The notes: generated by a model not told the origin, from the sequence alone. Positions 23,019 to 31,979 are shown, numbered from the stretch's first letter. The stretch is DNA of 33,113 nt from Vulcanimicrobiota bacterium (GCA_028287565.1 JAQBPK010000188.1:1-33113); one strand, 5' to 3'. Translations and numbers: made by a program.

Positions 23019-25298
23019 TTGTCGGCTCCTCCGGCGAGCCCGAACCGGCCGTTCACGAAGCGAATCGCCGTCGCGCTGCTCGCGGTCGCCGTCGCCGCGC
23101 TCGCCGTCGCGGGCCGGCCGATCGGTCCGCGCGCGTTCGGCGGCGGGGCGAACGCGCTGGCGTTCGAGGACCGCGCCGGGCTGCCGCTGGGAACCGTGCT
23201 CGCGCGCGACACCGAGCACGCCGTGCGCGTCCCGCTCGGCGGCGTCTCACCGCGCTTTCTCGCCGCCGTCGTCGCGGCCGAGGACGCGCGCTTCGCCGCG
23301 CACGACGGCGTCGATGCGGTCGCGCTGGCGCGCGCGGCGTGGCAAGTCTTGCGCACCGGGCACATCGTCTCGGGCGGATCGACGATCACCATGCAGCTCG
23401 CCCGGCTGCGCTGGAATCTGCCCCGCACGCCGCTCGGCAAGCTCGACGAGATCGTGCTCGCGCGGCGCATCGAGGCGGGCACCTCGAAAGCGGCGATCCT
23501 CGAGGCGTACGTCAACCGGCTGCCGATGGGCGGCGATCTCGTGGGCGTCGAGGCGGGCGCGCGAACGTACTTCGGCACGCCGGCTGCCGAGCTCGACCTC
23601 GCGCACGCGGCGTTTCTCGCGGCGCTGCCCAACGATCCGGTGCGGCTGGATCCGTACGAGCACCGCGACGCGCTGGAAGCGCGGCGGCGCGTCGTGCTGG
23701 CGCGCATGGTCGCGACGGGTGCGGCGTCCGCGGGCGATGCGGCGCGCGCGGCATCGGAACGGATCGACGTTTTGGCCCGCAGCGAAGGGATCGGAGCGGC
23801 GCCGCACCTGCTGTTCCGGCTCGCGGCAAACGTGCCGCCCGGCGCGACGCGCGTGCGCACGACCATCGACCGCGACCTGCAGGCGTTCGCGGAGAACGCG
23901 ACGCAGCAGGTCGTCGGCGCGCTCGGTGAGCGCGGCGCGCGCGACGGCGCGGCGATCGTGATCGACAACCACGACGGTGCGATCCTCGCGTACGTGGGCT
24001 CGGCGGATTATTTCGCGCACGTTGGCGCGGGCAAGAACGACGGCGTCGTCGCGCTGCGCCAGCCGGGCTCGACGCTCAAGCCGTTCCTGTACGAGCTGGC
24101 GTTCGAGAAGCGCGCGGTGCGCCCGACGACGATCCTCGCGGACGTTCCGACGACGTATTCGATCCCCGGCCGCAAAGCATACAGCCCGGGCGACTACAGC
24201 GAACGCTTCGCCGGCCCCGTGCGTGCGCGAATCGCGCTGGCCGATTCGCTCAACGTCCCCGCGGTGCACGTGCTCAGCGACGTCGGCGTGCGCGATTTTC
24301 TCGAGCGGCTGCACGCGCTCGGTTTCGTGCACCTCACGCACGACGCCGATCACTACGGGCTCGGGCTCGCGCTCGGCGACGGCGAAGTGACGCTCGAAGA
24401 GCTCGCGGGCGCGTACGCGACGATCGCGAACGGCGGGCGTGCGGTGCACGTGCACGCGCTCGCAGATGCGAACGGCGAAGCGCGCAGCGGCCCCCGGCAG
24501 GAGAACGCGAGTGCAGACGGGCGCGATAACGTGCGCGTCGGTGCTACGCGTGAATGGTCGCTCGTCACGGACATTCTCTCCGATGCGCATGCGCGAGCGC
24601 GCGCATTCGGTGTCGCATCTCTGCTGCGCACGCCGTTCGCGAGCGCGGTGAAGACGGGGACGTCGTCCGATTTTCGCGATACATGGACGGTCGGTTTCAC
24701 ACGCGATTACACCGTGGCGGCGTGGGTCGGCAACTTCAACGGGGCGCCGATGCAGCGCGTCAGCGGCGTGACGGGTGCCGCGCCGCTGTGGAACCGCATC
24801 GTGCGGCGGCTTTCCGAACGGGAGCGGCCGGCGGCGTTCGCGCCTCCGCACGGCTACGTGCGCCGTCCGATGTGCGCGACGACCGGCGTGCGCCCGACGC
24901 GCGACTGCCGCAGCGTGGTGGGCGAATGGCTCGACGCGGGCGATCTGATCGCATGGAACGCGCCGCCGCGCCCGCTCGACCGCCGTTACGACGCGTGGCT
25001 CGCCGCGCAGCCGCCGCAGCGCGACGACACGCTGCGCATCGTCGCACCGCATGACGGCGACGTGTTCGTCGCCGCACCGGGCGCACGAATCGCCGTCATC
25101 GCTCGCGGCGCGCCCCAGGCGGTGTGGGAGCTGAACGGTAAGGAGATCGGCCCGCACGGCGCACGCTGGACGCTCCCACTTGAGCGAGGGCGCTGGACGT
25201 TACGCGCACACCACGGCATGCATGCCGACGCCGTTACGTTCACCGTCGGCGATCCGGTCCCGCACGCGCGCCGCGCCGGCTTCACGATCCGCGGCTGA
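23019..25298 (+). CDS. pbpC: Penicillin-binding protein 1C
   Basis: A bifunctional class A peptidoglycan synthase, 759 aa, anchored by one N-terminal membrane segment (about residues 14-32). The GT51 glycosyltransferase has the catalytic Glu in AAEDARF (E88) and GGSTITMQLAR (119-129). The transpeptidase shows SxxK as S351-T-L-K354 in RQPGSTLKPF, SxN as SLN (410-412), and KTGTS (545-549). The C-terminal BiPBP_C domain (about residues 675-755) is typical of PBP1C and separates it from PBP1A/1B. The TTG start at 23019 is supported by GAGGTG five bases upstream. PbpC and alpha-2-macroglobulin genes are known neighbours in many bacteria, which supports both calls; the small membrane protein gene follows at 25390. 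Confidence 0.95.
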   Translation: MSAPPASPNRPFTKRIAVALLAVAVAALAVAGRPIGPRAFGGGANALAFEDRAGLPLGTVLARDTEHAVRVPLGGVSPRFLAAVVAAEDARFAAHDGVDAVALARAAWQVLRTGHIVSGGSTITMQLARLRWNLPRTPLGKLDEIVLARRIEAGTSKAAILEAYVNRLPMGGDLVGVEAGARTYFGTPAAELDLAHAAFLAALPNDPVRLDPYEHRDALEARRRVVLARMVATGAASAGDAARAASERIDVLARSEGIGAAPHLLFRLAANVPPGATRVRTTIDRDLQAFAENATQQVVGALGERGARDGAAIVIDNHDGAILAYVGSADYFAHVGAGKNDGVVALRQPGSTLKPFLYELAFEKRAVRPTTILADVPTTYSIPGRKAYSPGDYSERFAGPVRARIALADSLNVPAVHVLSDVGVRDFLERLHALGFVHLTHDADHYGLGLALGDGEVTLEELAGAYATIANGGRAVHVHALADANGEARSGPRQENASADGRDNVRVGATREWSLVTDILSDAHARARAFGVASLLRTPFASAVKTGTSSDFRDTWTVGFTRDYTVAAWVGNFNGAPMQRVSGVTGAAPLWNRIVRRLSERERPAAFAPPHGYVRRPMCATTGVRPTRDCRSVVGEWLDAGDLIAWNAPPRPLDRRYDAWLAAQPPQRDDTLRIVAPHDGDVFVAAPGARIAVIARGAPQAVWELNGKEIGPHGARWTLPLERGRWTLRAHHGMHADAVTFTVGDPVPHARRAGFTIRG

Positions 25299-25389
25299 CC
25301 ACGGGATGTCGCGACTGGGTTTGCCGGTTGCGAACGATTCCTGTACAGGCTTGCTGGGCAGCGCCTGCTTATGCGTGCTATCCTCCGTC

Positions 25390-25503
25390 ATGGGCTATTT
25401 CCAACAGTACCCGTGGCTGCTGATCCCGGCGATCGTTCTGACCGTTGAGCTCTGGAACGCCCTCAAGGGCGTCGTTGCCCGCGCGCTGCGCGAGAAGCGG
25501 TGA
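25390..25503 (+). CDS. Small single-span membrane protein
   Basis: 37 aa from the ATG at 25390: MGYFQQYPWLLIPAIVLTVE, then a helix ending in the basic tail ALREKR. One transmembrane helix (about residues 9-29) carries a Glu in the membrane, and the positive C-terminus suggests it faces the cytoplasm. There is no SD; TATCCT lies five bases before the ATG with TGGGCA about 18 bases further up, consistent with a leaderless transcript. An ATG at 25306 would give a 65-aa version. Its stop is 4 bases before the BNR-repeat gene, so the two are probably co-transcribed. Function unknown. Confidence 0.55.
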   Translation: MGYFQQYPWLLIPAIVLTVELWNALKGVVARALREKR

Positions 25504-25507
25504 CGCG

Positions 25508-27043
25508 ATGCCGTGTCCCAAGCTCGGTCCCGGCCTTGAATACGCTTCGTTCAGCGGAACGGACGTGCAAGTCACGTCCAGCGCTTCGAACCAGTCGCGC
25601 AGCGAGTCGGTCGTCGTGGTCAACCCGACGAACGCGAAGAATCTGATCTGCGCTTCCAAGAAATTCATCGATCCGGTGAAGTACCACTTCACGATATCGA
25701 CGTCGTTCAGTTTCAACGGTGGACTGACGTGGACCGAATCGGTCCCGGCGCTGCAGCCCGGCTGGGACGGAATGTCGGATCCCGATCTCACGTTCGATGC
25801 GCTCGGCAACGCCTATCTCATCGTCGAGCCGATAACGTTCGGTCCCACGGACATCGCCGGAACGGGGATGTACGTGTTCAAGTCGACCGACGGCGGACAA
25901 GTGTGGGGGACGCCGGTTCTCCTCCACCTGGACTCCGCGGACGACAAGCAGTGGATCGAAGCGGATACGAACCCGGCCAGCCCGCATCTCGGCGCCGTGT
26001 ACGCCGTGTGGGGAGCGAACACGCCGCTGCGCTTTGCGCGTTCGGTCGACCAGGGCGTGACGTGGAAGGGAATGGGTGCTTGGCCGGCAGGCGCGGACGT
26101 CGGGTTCCAAACGTGTTTCGGACCGTCGATCACGATCGGCCCGGACGGCACCATTCACGTCATGTGGCACTACCCGGGCACGACGGAGATCATGTACACG
26201 CAGTCAACCGACGGCGGAGATACGTTCTCGGCGGTAACGGCCGTCGTATCGGGCGTGAGCAGCCTCTCGACGTTCCTGCCCAACATCGACGGGTTTTTCC
26301 ATTTTCCCAACGGCACGTTCCGCGTCTACACCATCGTAACGAGCTCCGTTGCCGCGGGGAACAAGCTGATCGTCGCGTGGGCGGATTTTCGCGAGGGCGT
26401 TTCGCGCATCTATTACCGGATCGCAAGCGGGGGCGGCGCGACGTGGCTCGGCCCCGCGAGCGGCCAGCCGTTGCTTCCGAGCTACGGCCATCCCGATCAG
26501 CAGCACTTCCATCCGCAGCTCAGCGAAGCCGGGAACGACGCGATCGGTTGTGCGTTTTACGAGTACGGCCCCAAGGACACGAAGCTGCTGATCGACGTTC
26601 TGGTGTCGTACTCGTGCAGCGACGGAACGAGCTTCGGCAATCCGCTCACGGTAACCGACGATCCGTGGGATCCGGCGGTCAATGCGCCGCTCTCCCATGG
26701 CATCTCGGGCATCACGTTCATCGGCGAGTACTTCGGCTTCTTCGGATCGCAGGACTGGTTCGCCGTGGTCTGGACCGATACGCGCACGGGCGTGCAGGAG
26801 CTTTTCTACGACCGCGTACGAATCAAAGCGGTGCTCTCGACGCCTTCGATTCTCGGCGACCTGGAAGTCGCGGTGATTCTCGCCGGCGTAATCCAAGACG
26901 GCGGCGGGCTCGTCTTCGTAGGGGGCAAGATCATTCGCATTCCGCCTTACAACCCGTGGATTTTCGTGTTGCGAGCGGCCGTCGCGATCAATTCCGTGAT
27001 CGCGACGATCGGCCGGGCGATCGGGTCGATCGCTCGGCGATAG
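25508..27043 (+). CDS. BNR/Asp-box repeat (sialidase-like propeller) protein
   Basis: 511 aa, predicted beta-propeller. Asp-box-like motifs recur: SFNGGLTWTE, STDGGQVWGT, SVDQGVTWKG and STDGGDTFSA, each at the end of a strand-rich unit. Propellers with these motifs include exo-sialidases and VPS10-like binders, but I see no sialidase FRIP motif or catalytic Arg triad, so a binding role is at least as likely. No signal peptide is visible; the protein starts MPCPKLGPGLEYASF. The last 70 residues are hydrophobic (LEVAVILAGVI..., WIFVLRAAVAINSVIATIGR) and might associate with a membrane. It starts 4 bases after the small membrane protein gene, which may anchor or export it. It ends 3 bases before the convergent bactofilin-like gene. 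Confidence 0.8.
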   Translation: MPCPKLGPGLEYASFSGTDVQVTSSASNQSRSESVVVVNPTNAKNLICASKKFIDPVKYHFTISTSFSFNGGLTWTESVPALQPGWDGMSDPDLTFDALGNAYLIVEPITFGPTDIAGTGMYVFKSTDGGQVWGTPVLLHLDSADDKQWIEADTNPASPHLGAVYAVWGANTPLRFARSVDQGVTWKGMGAWPAGADVGFQTCFGPSITIGPDGTIHVMWHYPGTTEIMYTQSTDGGDTFSAVTAVVSGVSSLSTFLPNIDGFFHFPNGTFRVYTIVTSSVAAGNKLIVAWADFREGVSRIYYRIASGGGATWLGPASGQPLLPSYGHPDQQHFHPQLSEAGNDAIGCAFYEYGPKDTKLLIDVLVSYSCSDGTSFGNPLTVTDDPWDPAVNAPLSHGISGITFIGEYFGFFGSQDWFAVVWTDTRTGVQELFYDRVRIKAVLSTPSILGDLEVAVILAGVIQDGGGLVFVGGKIIRIPPYNPWIFVLRAAVAINSVIATIGRAIGSIARR

Positions 27044-27046
27044 CGC

Positions 27047-27475
27047 TCAGACGCCCGCGTTCACGAACGCGCCGCCGGGCCGCACGACGAGATCGCCGCC
27101 CACCGCGCCTTCGATCATGAGCGCACCCTCGACCAGCGCGTCGCCGCCGACGTCGCCCGCGACGTATGCGACGCCGCCGGCCCGCACGATGACGTCGCCG
27201 CCGAGATCGCCTTGCACCCGCAGCTGCGCGCCCGGCTCGACCACCGCGCTCCCGTCCGCGCCGCCCGCGATGACCGCCGCGCCGCGCGTGCGGACGGCGA
27301 TGTCGCCGGCAACCTCGCCGTCGATCCGGATCGAAGCGCCCGGCTCGACCTCGAGATCGCCCGACACGTCGCCGCGCACGTGCGCGGTCGGCTCGGCAGT
27401 GATGACGGACCCGCCGGCGTCCCCGGCCGCGCGGTGAAGGTGGCGCTGGAAGAACTCGTCGACGTCTGACGGCAT
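27047..27475 (-). CDS. Bactofilin-like beta-helix protein
   Basis: 142 aa. After a short helical N-terminus (MPSDVDEFFQRHLHRAAG) the rest is a regular run of short strands with Gly turns: VRGDVSGDLEVEPGA, IRIDGEVAGDIAVR, LRVQGDLGGDVIVR, YVAGDVGGDALVEG and MIEGAVGGDLVVRPG. This is the right-handed beta-helix pattern of bactofilins (polymer-forming cytoskeletal proteins), though a related non-polymerising beta-helix is possible. GGGAGGG lies 7 bases before the ATG at 27475, which excludes the longer frame. It is divergent from the exchanger gene. Filament formation near the membrane would be the family expectation. Confidence 0.75.
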   Translation of the reverse strand: MPSDVDEFFQRHLHRAAGDAGGSVITAEPTAHVRGDVSGDLEVEPGASIRIDGEVAGDIAVRTRGAAVIAGGADGSAVVEPGAQLRVQGDLGGDVIVRAGGVAYVAGDVGGDALVEGALMIEGAVGGDLVVRPGGAFVNAGV

Positions 27476-27547
27476 GAAAACCCTCCCTCGGTGCTGCCAT
27501 GTACCGGGCGACGGCGAACGCTGTTTCATCTGGGAATAGCACCCACT

Positions 27548-28585
27548 GTGAGCAGCCTATCCACGCCAGCCGTCCTCGTGCTCTTTGTGCTCGCCGGGGT
27601 CGTGATCTGGTGGGCCGGCGGGCTTCTCGCGTCCACCACGGATGCGATCGACGCGCACGTCGGGTGGGGCGAAGGGATGGGCGGGGCGGTGTTTCTCGCG
27701 ATCGCGACCAACCTGCCCGAGGTCGCGATCGTCTGCGCCGGTGCGTACGCGGGTAATCTGAGTCTCGCCGTCGGCAACATCCTCGGCGGAATCGCGATTC
27801 AAACCGTCGTGCTCGTCATCTTGGACGGGCCGGGGCTGCGCTCGCACCCGCCGCTCACGTCGGTGATCACGTCGCTGACGATCGTGCTGCAGGGGCTCGT
27901 GCTGATCGCAATTTTGATGCTGTGCATGCTCGGCGCGCTCTCGCCGCCCACGCTCGTGTTCGCGCGCACGACGCCGGCAGAGATTGCCATCCTGCTCGCG
28001 TGGATCGCCGGGCTGTTCATCGTCGCGCACAGCGAGGACCGCAAGACGTGGCGCACCGCGCGCGAGGAGGTCGCGCACGCGTCGCCGATCGTCGCGCCCA
28101 AGCACCAGCCGCGGCCGATCGGCCACGTCGTCGCGCTGTTCGCATTGGCGGCGGTCACGACGCTCGTCTGCGGCGTGGTTCTCGCGCTGACCAGCGAGGT
28201 TGCAGCGGCTCGATTTCACATGACCGGCGTGCTCTTCGGCGCGACCGTCCTCGCCGCGGTCACCGCGCTTCCGGAAGTGACGACCGGCCTGTATGCCGTG
28301 CGCGCCGGGCGCTACGAGCTCGCGATGAGCGACGTGATCGGCGGCAACGCGTTCCTGCCGGTGCTGTTCCTGCTCGGCACGCTGTTAACGGGCAAAGCGC
28401 TGCTTCCCGATGCGCAGGGGCCGGATCTCTACTTGACCGCGCTGGGCGCCCTGCTGACCGCGGTCTACTGCATCGGCGTCATCCTGCGCTCGAACCGCCT
28501 GCTGCTCGGCGCCGGAATCGACTCGATCGTTGTCCTCGCAATCTACATCATCGGCATCGGCGGCTTGTTCTTCGTCGCGAGATGA
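27548..28585 (+). CDS. Cation/Ca2+ exchanger family membrane protein (CaCA)
   Basis: 345 aa with about ten hydrophobic helices. The two alpha-repeats that form the ion pathway are clear. Repeat 1 is FLAIATNLPEVAIVCAG with LAVGNILGG; repeat 2 is VLAAVTALPEVTTGLYAVRAG with MSDVIGGNAF. A hydrophilic loop (SEDRKTWRTAREEVAHA...) separates the halves. The family exchanges Ca2+ or other cations against Na+ or H+; the Ser/Glu signatures differ somewhat from classical TSxPE, so ion choice is open. I used GTG at 27548, just before the first membrane helix; a GTG at 27491 would add 19 residues and run closer to the bactofilin start. The gene is alone on its strand here. Confidence 0.88.
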   Translation: MSSLSTPAVLVLFVLAGVVIWWAGGLLASTTDAIDAHVGWGEGMGGAVFLAIATNLPEVAIVCAGAYAGNLSLAVGNILGGIAIQTVVLVILDGPGLRSHPPLTSVITSLTIVLQGLVLIAILMLCMLGALSPPTLVFARTTPAEIAILLAWIAGLFIVAHSEDRKTWRTAREEVAHASPIVAPKHQPRPIGHVVALFALAAVTTLVCGVVLALTSEVAAARFHMTGVLFGATVLAAVTALPEVTTGLYAVRAGRYELAMSDVIGGNAFLPVLFLLGTLLTGKALLPDAQGPDLYLTALGALLTAVYCIGVILRSNRLLLGAGIDSIVVLAIYIIGIGGLFFVAR

Positions 28586-28627
28586 CCCGGCGTCGGCGGC
28601 ATTTCGCTGCGAGAGGACGCGTCGGGT

Positions 28628-29017
28628 TTATCCGCTCGAAAGACGGTATGCGGCGGCGAGCCAGCGTTCGAGTCCCGTGTCGACGTCCGTGATGTCTTGC
28701 AGCAGCAGCTCGTTGTGATGGCGGTTCTTCGAGACCTGTTCTGTCTTGCGGATGCGCGCGCTCGCGAGCTTCGCGTCGCTGCGGATGTTTAGCAGGATGC
28801 CGGACTTGCGCGGATGGACGCCGGCGAATGCGGACGTGCCCGCGCCGGCGGTCAGATGGATCGACGTTTTCTTCGGTTCGGCGATCACCGGGCCAATGCG
28901 GCCCAACGCCGCGAGCAGCGCGTCGTAAACCGCGCGCGTGGCGGGTTCCTTCCCGGCGAAGAGCGCTTCGATGGCCGGGTCGGCGGCGGCATGCGGCTTG
29001 GTTTTGGCTGCGGGCAT
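28628..29017 (-). CDS. DUF5655-domain protein
   Basis: 129 aa. The N-terminus is Ala/Lys-rich (MPAAKTKPHAAADPAIEALF). The body matches the small DUF5655/DUF1801-like fold: VYDALLAALGRIGPVIAEPK, KTSIHLTAGAGTSAFAGVHP, GILLNIRSD, KTEQVSKNRHHNELLL, and DVDTGLERWLAAAYRLS. The family function is unknown; it is often cytoplasmic and single-gene. GAGGA lies about 9 bases before the ATG at 29017. It converges with the exchanger gene, with 42 bases between. Confidence 0.82.
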   Translation of the reverse strand: MPAAKTKPHAAADPAIEALFAGKEPATRAVYDALLAALGRIGPVIAEPKKTSIHLTAGAGTSAFAGVHPRKSGILLNIRSDAKLASARIRKTEQVSKNRHHNELLLQDITDVDTGLERWLAAAYRLSSG

Positions 29018-29125
29018 CGGTCGGGTCCTCGCTCGGACGGTCGGATGTGAGCGTAGCACGGTTCCGGCGATGATGCCAGGAACGGCCGGGCCGGTCGGCG
29101 ATAGACGGTGCGCAAAGGAGGTCCG

Positions 29126-29524
29126 ATGACGATGATCCGACGCCTTCTCGTGGTCGCGCTGCTGGTCGCAGCGGCGAGCTGCGGCCACAAGAACGACACG
29201 CAGACCACCACGACCACCAGCACGACGGGCACGACGGACGCAGGCACGCCCGCGACGCCGACGAGCGCGACGTCCGCCAAAGGGATGAACGGGACGACCA
29301 CCGGCGGGGCGATCAGCACCGGCGCGCATCAGCCGCCCGGTTTCGACACCGAGACCGGGGCGCAGGGACATTGCCCGAGCGACACGGTCGTATGGCTCAA
29401 CACGAACTCGCGCGTGTACCACCTCAAGGGCCAAGTCTACTACGGGCACACGAAATCCGGCGCCTACGTGTGCAAGAAAGAGGCCGACACGGCCGGCGAC
29501 CACGAGACGAAGAACGGCACCTAG
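29126..29524 (+). CDS. Small lipoprotein with CPSDTVVWLN domain
   Basis: 132 aa. MTMIRRLLVVALLVAAASC is a lipoprotein signal (lipobox AASC), followed by a long Thr/Ser/Gly linker. The C-terminal 50 residues carry a compact domain: HCPSDTVVWLNTNSRVYHLK, then YYGHTKSGAYVCKKEADTAG. This short Cys-His-bearing module is frequent in exported bacterial proteins, where the two Cys probably pair; its function is unknown. AAAGGAGGT lies 5 bases before the ATG, one of the strongest SDs in the window. A 12-bp hairpin terminator follows the stop. Confidence 0.85.
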   Translation: MTMIRRLLVVALLVAAASCGHKNDTQTTTTTSTTGTTDAGTPATPTSATSAKGMNGTTTGGAISTGAHQPPGFDTETGAQGHCPSDTVVWLNTNSRVYHLKGQVYYGHTKSGAYVCKKEADTAGDHETKNGT

Positions 29525-29537
29525 GGCGCGACGAAAC

Positions 29538-29570
29538 AACGCCGGCGCGCACGAATGCCGCGCCGGCGTT
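29538..29570. terminator. Bidirectional hairpin terminator
   Basis: AACGCCGGCGCG (29538-29549) and CGCGCCGGCGTT (29559-29570) pair perfectly over 12 bp around a 9-base loop. It lies between the convergent small lipoprotein gene and the 89-aa ORF. TT follows on the plus side and TTGTTTC on the minus side, so it can serve both. Confidence 0.8.
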
Positions 29571-29588
29571 TCGACGCCGGGTTGGAGG

Positions 29589-29858
29589 CTAGTTTCCTTC
29601 GTACTCCGCGCGCAGGCGCGCGATCACGGTCTTGGGCGTCGCCACGCGACCGTCCGGACGCAGCACGTCCACCTCGACGTCGGGGTAATTCCGCTCGAAC
29701 CGGGCCCGCTTCCAATCCGCCACGGTGAACGCGGCGCGCGCCGCTCTGCCATAGTCATAATCGGGGAGTTTCCGTAAATTCGTTCCGTTGGTGCGAATAG
29801 CAACCTGGAAACCTTCAAGAGCGCGGATGTCGCGCTCGACGTTCTTCACACTAGCCAC
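29589..29858 (-). CDS. Unknown small basic protein
   Basis: 89 aa from a GTG: MASVKNVERDIRALEGFQ, then VAIRTNGTNLRKLPDYDYG, AAFTVADWKRARFERNYPDV and a C-terminal helix TPKTVIARLRAEYEGN. It is rich in Arg and Lys, soluble and predicted mostly helical; no family is recognised. There is no SD. The frame continues open without ATG, GTG or TTG for about 30 codons upstream to a stop inside the FNT gene end, so a non-standard start or a truncated gene is possible. It is convergent with the lipoprotein gene and shares the hairpin. Confidence rests on length and composition only. Confidence 0.5.
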   Translation of the reverse strand: MASVKNVERDIRALEGFQVAIRTNGTNLRKLPDYDYGRAARAAFTVADWKRARFERNYPDVEVDVLRPDGRVATPKTVIARLRAEYEGN

Positions 29859-29908
29859 GAAATAGGCGTTCGCGATAGAGGTTGTTATTGCCTCGGCGGC
29901 GTCCCGTG

Positions 29909-30739
29909 CTAAGCCGTATTGCCCGGCGAGCCTTTCTCGGACGCTATTTCAGCACTTGAAATAGCGGCCACGAACGCGACCCCGCCGACGCAGTTACCAA
30001 GCAGCGTCGGCACGATGAAGGCAAGGACGGTTCCCCACGAGATAGCGCCGTGCCAAGCGCCGAACATCGCTTCGACCGACCCGGCAATGATGTGGCCGAA
30101 ATCGCCAGCGGCGACGACATACGTCAGGATGATGATGATGAAGGGCGCGGCGCCCTCGGCCAGCGGCAGCAGCCACACCATGAGCGCGATGAGCCAACCC
30201 GCGAAGATGGCCTTAGCAAATAAGACCCAGAACGGGTGTGCGGTCGCCGACCGCGCAAGGGCGTCAAACGATCCGAGCGTATCGCTCGCAAACGCGCCGC
30301 TGAAGGCGACCACGCCCGAGGTAATGAGGGCGGCGATCAGATTTCCCGCTAAGATAACGCCCCAAAGCCGGCCCAATTGCTTGAGCTTCCACCAGCCGGG
30401 CTCGTAGAACATCGGCAGCAGCGGCGTCAGCGTGTTCTCGGTGAAAAGCTGCTGGCGGCCGAGGATCACGATCAGAAACCCGATCGTGTAGCCGAACGAC
30501 GTCACGAGAGGGCGCCACGGCGTATCCGCGATATGCGCCTGGAGCACGCCCATCGTGATCATCGAGAACGTCATCGAGCCGCCTGCGGCGACGGCGGACC
30601 AGAATAACGCGAGCGACGCGCGCTCGTAATCGGCCTCGCCCTCGCGCCGAATCGTCTCGAAGATGACCGCCGAGCGCGGGCGCTCGCGCTTCTCGACCTC
30701 CTCGACCTCTTCGTCGCTGATCGGGGTCCCGGCGCTCAT
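29909..30739 (-). CDS. Formate/nitrite transporter family protein, YfdC-like
   Basis: 276 aa, six predicted membrane helices of the FNT channel fold. It follows the YfdC branch rather than FocA/NirC: an acidic N-terminus (ISDEEVEEVEKRERPRS), then YERASLALFWSAVAAGGSMTFS, GRQQLFTENTLTPLLP, GWLIALMVWLLP, GDFGHIIAGSVEAMF and PTLLGNCVGGVAFV. The N-terminal extension (about 40 residues) is typical of YfdC. The transported anion is not known for this branch. Its stop lies 50 bases upstream of the small 89-aa gene on the same strand. The ATG at 30739 has no clear SD. Confidence 0.9.
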   Translation of the reverse strand: MSAGTPISDEEVEEVEKRERPRSAVIFETIRREGEADYERASLALFWSAVAAGGSMTFSMITMGVLQAHIADTPWRPLVTSFGYTIGFLIVILGRQQLFTENTLTPLLPMFYEPGWWKLKQLGRLWGVILAGNLIAALITSGVVAFSGAFASDTLGSFDALARSATAHPFWVLFAKAIFAGWLIALMVWLLPLAEGAAPFIIIILTYVVAAGDFGHIIAGSVEAMFGAWHGAISWGTVLAFIVPTLLGNCVGGVAFVAAISSAEIASEKGSPGNTA

Positions 30740-30794
30740 TGCGCGCTTGTACCCCTTCCCGGCATTTTTGGACCGTTCGAGTGCCGTGACGCGC

Positions 30795-31979
30795 TCAGGG
30801 ACGCTCCGCGCCGGCGCGGCCGGTGTAGCGGCGGCCCCGCCATTCCACGCCGCGGCCGGTGATCGTGCGCAGCGTGGAGTTCACCAGAATTGCGCCGCAC
30901 ACGGCGTAACCGATGGGTGCGTACCACGCGAGCCGCCGCGGGATACCGGTCTTGCGCAAACCGTGCGCTTCGACTGAGATTCCGTTCGCGAGGCACAGCA
31001 GCGCTTCGAGCGCGCGCAGCGGGCGTTTGCGCGCGATGCCCTCGATCGCGAGCACCGCCGGAACGGTGGAGAGAAGCGCGAGGAACAACGCCGCGCCGCC
31101 GAGCTTGAGGAGATCGCCGCCCGCGCCGAGATACATGTTCTTGGTGAAACCGTCCCACAGCTCGCGCAGCGATGTGTACATGCGCACGCGCACGAGGTGC
31201 GCGCCGTCCGCGAGCACGAGCCGGAAACGTCCGTCCGCTTTCAGACGGCGTGCGAACGCGATGTCCTCGACGATCTCGCCGCGCAGCGCGTCGAACCCGC
31301 CCAGCGCTTCGTGCGCGGCGCGCGCGACGAGGACGTACTGGCCGTTCGCGATCGCATGGTCAGGGTCGGCAGGATCGTTGATCTGCGCCATCGTTCCGGA
31401 GCCGAGCATCACCAACCCGAGGACCGCCGGAAGCACCGCGCGCTCGCCCCACGAGCCCAGCTCCTGATGCGTCCAGATCGTCAGCGCGTCCGCGCCGCGC
31501 GCGCGGACGAACGCGAGCGCGGAGCTGCACGCATGCGGCGCGTGCCAGCTGTCCGCGTCGGTGAACAGCAGCCACGCGCCGCGCGCGGCGCGCACCCCCT
31601 GCGCGAGCGCCCACGGCTTGCCGACCCAGCCGTCGGGCAGCGGCGCACCGTCGATCACGCGCAGCCGCGGATCTTCGCGCGCGAGGCCGGCGAGAATGGA
31701 GCCGGTGCGGTCCTCGGAGCGGTCGTCGACGACGATCACTTCATAGTCGTGCAGCGTCTGCGCCAGAAGCGAGCGCACGCAGCGTTCGATCGACCGCTCT
31801 TCGTTGCGCGCGGGTACGACGATCGACAGCGACGGCGCACCATCCAGCGAAAAAACGGCGGGAACCTCGTTCCACCCCTGCGCCGCAGTCGACGCGCGCA
31901 GGGCGTACGCAACACCGGCAAGCGCGCACAGGTGCGCAAGCGCATCGAGCGCGGTCTCGCTCAGCGAATCATCCGCCAC
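30795..31979 (-). CDS. Family 2 glycosyltransferase, membrane-associated
   Basis: 394 aa. The GT-A domain starts LSIVVPARNEERSIERCVRS about residue 51, with VIVVDDRSEDRT (81-92), the DxD-like FTDADSW (140-145), and the acceptor-side VEDIAFARRLK about residue 232. A C-terminal part with hydrophobic helices (about 295-325 and 350-375) anchors it to the membrane. The WVGKPWALAQG and TKNMY motifs recall the CrtQ/HpnB-type transferases that act on carotenoid or hopanoid lipids, so a lipid acceptor is likely but unproven. The GTG start lies 19 bases inside the end of the Nudix gene, so the two are coupled in the rlmN operon. Confidence 0.87.
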   Translation of the reverse strand: MADDSLSETALDALAHLCALAGVAYALRASTAAQGWNEVPAVFSLDGAPSLSIVVPARNEERSIERCVRSLLAQTLHDYEVIVVDDRSEDRTGSILAGLAREDPRLRVIDGAPLPDGWVGKPWALAQGVRAARGAWLLFTDADSWHAPHACSSALAFVRARGADALTIWTHQELGSWGERAVLPAVLGLVMLGSGTMAQINDPADPDHAIANGQYVLVARAAHEALGGFDALRGEIVEDIAFARRLKADGRFRLVLADGAHLVRVRMYTSLRELWDGFTKNMYLGAGGDLLKLGGAALFLALLSTVPAVLAIEGIARKRPLRALEALLCLANGISVEAHGLRKTGIPRRLAWYAPIGYAVCGAILVNSTLRTITGRGVEWRGRRYTGRAGAERP

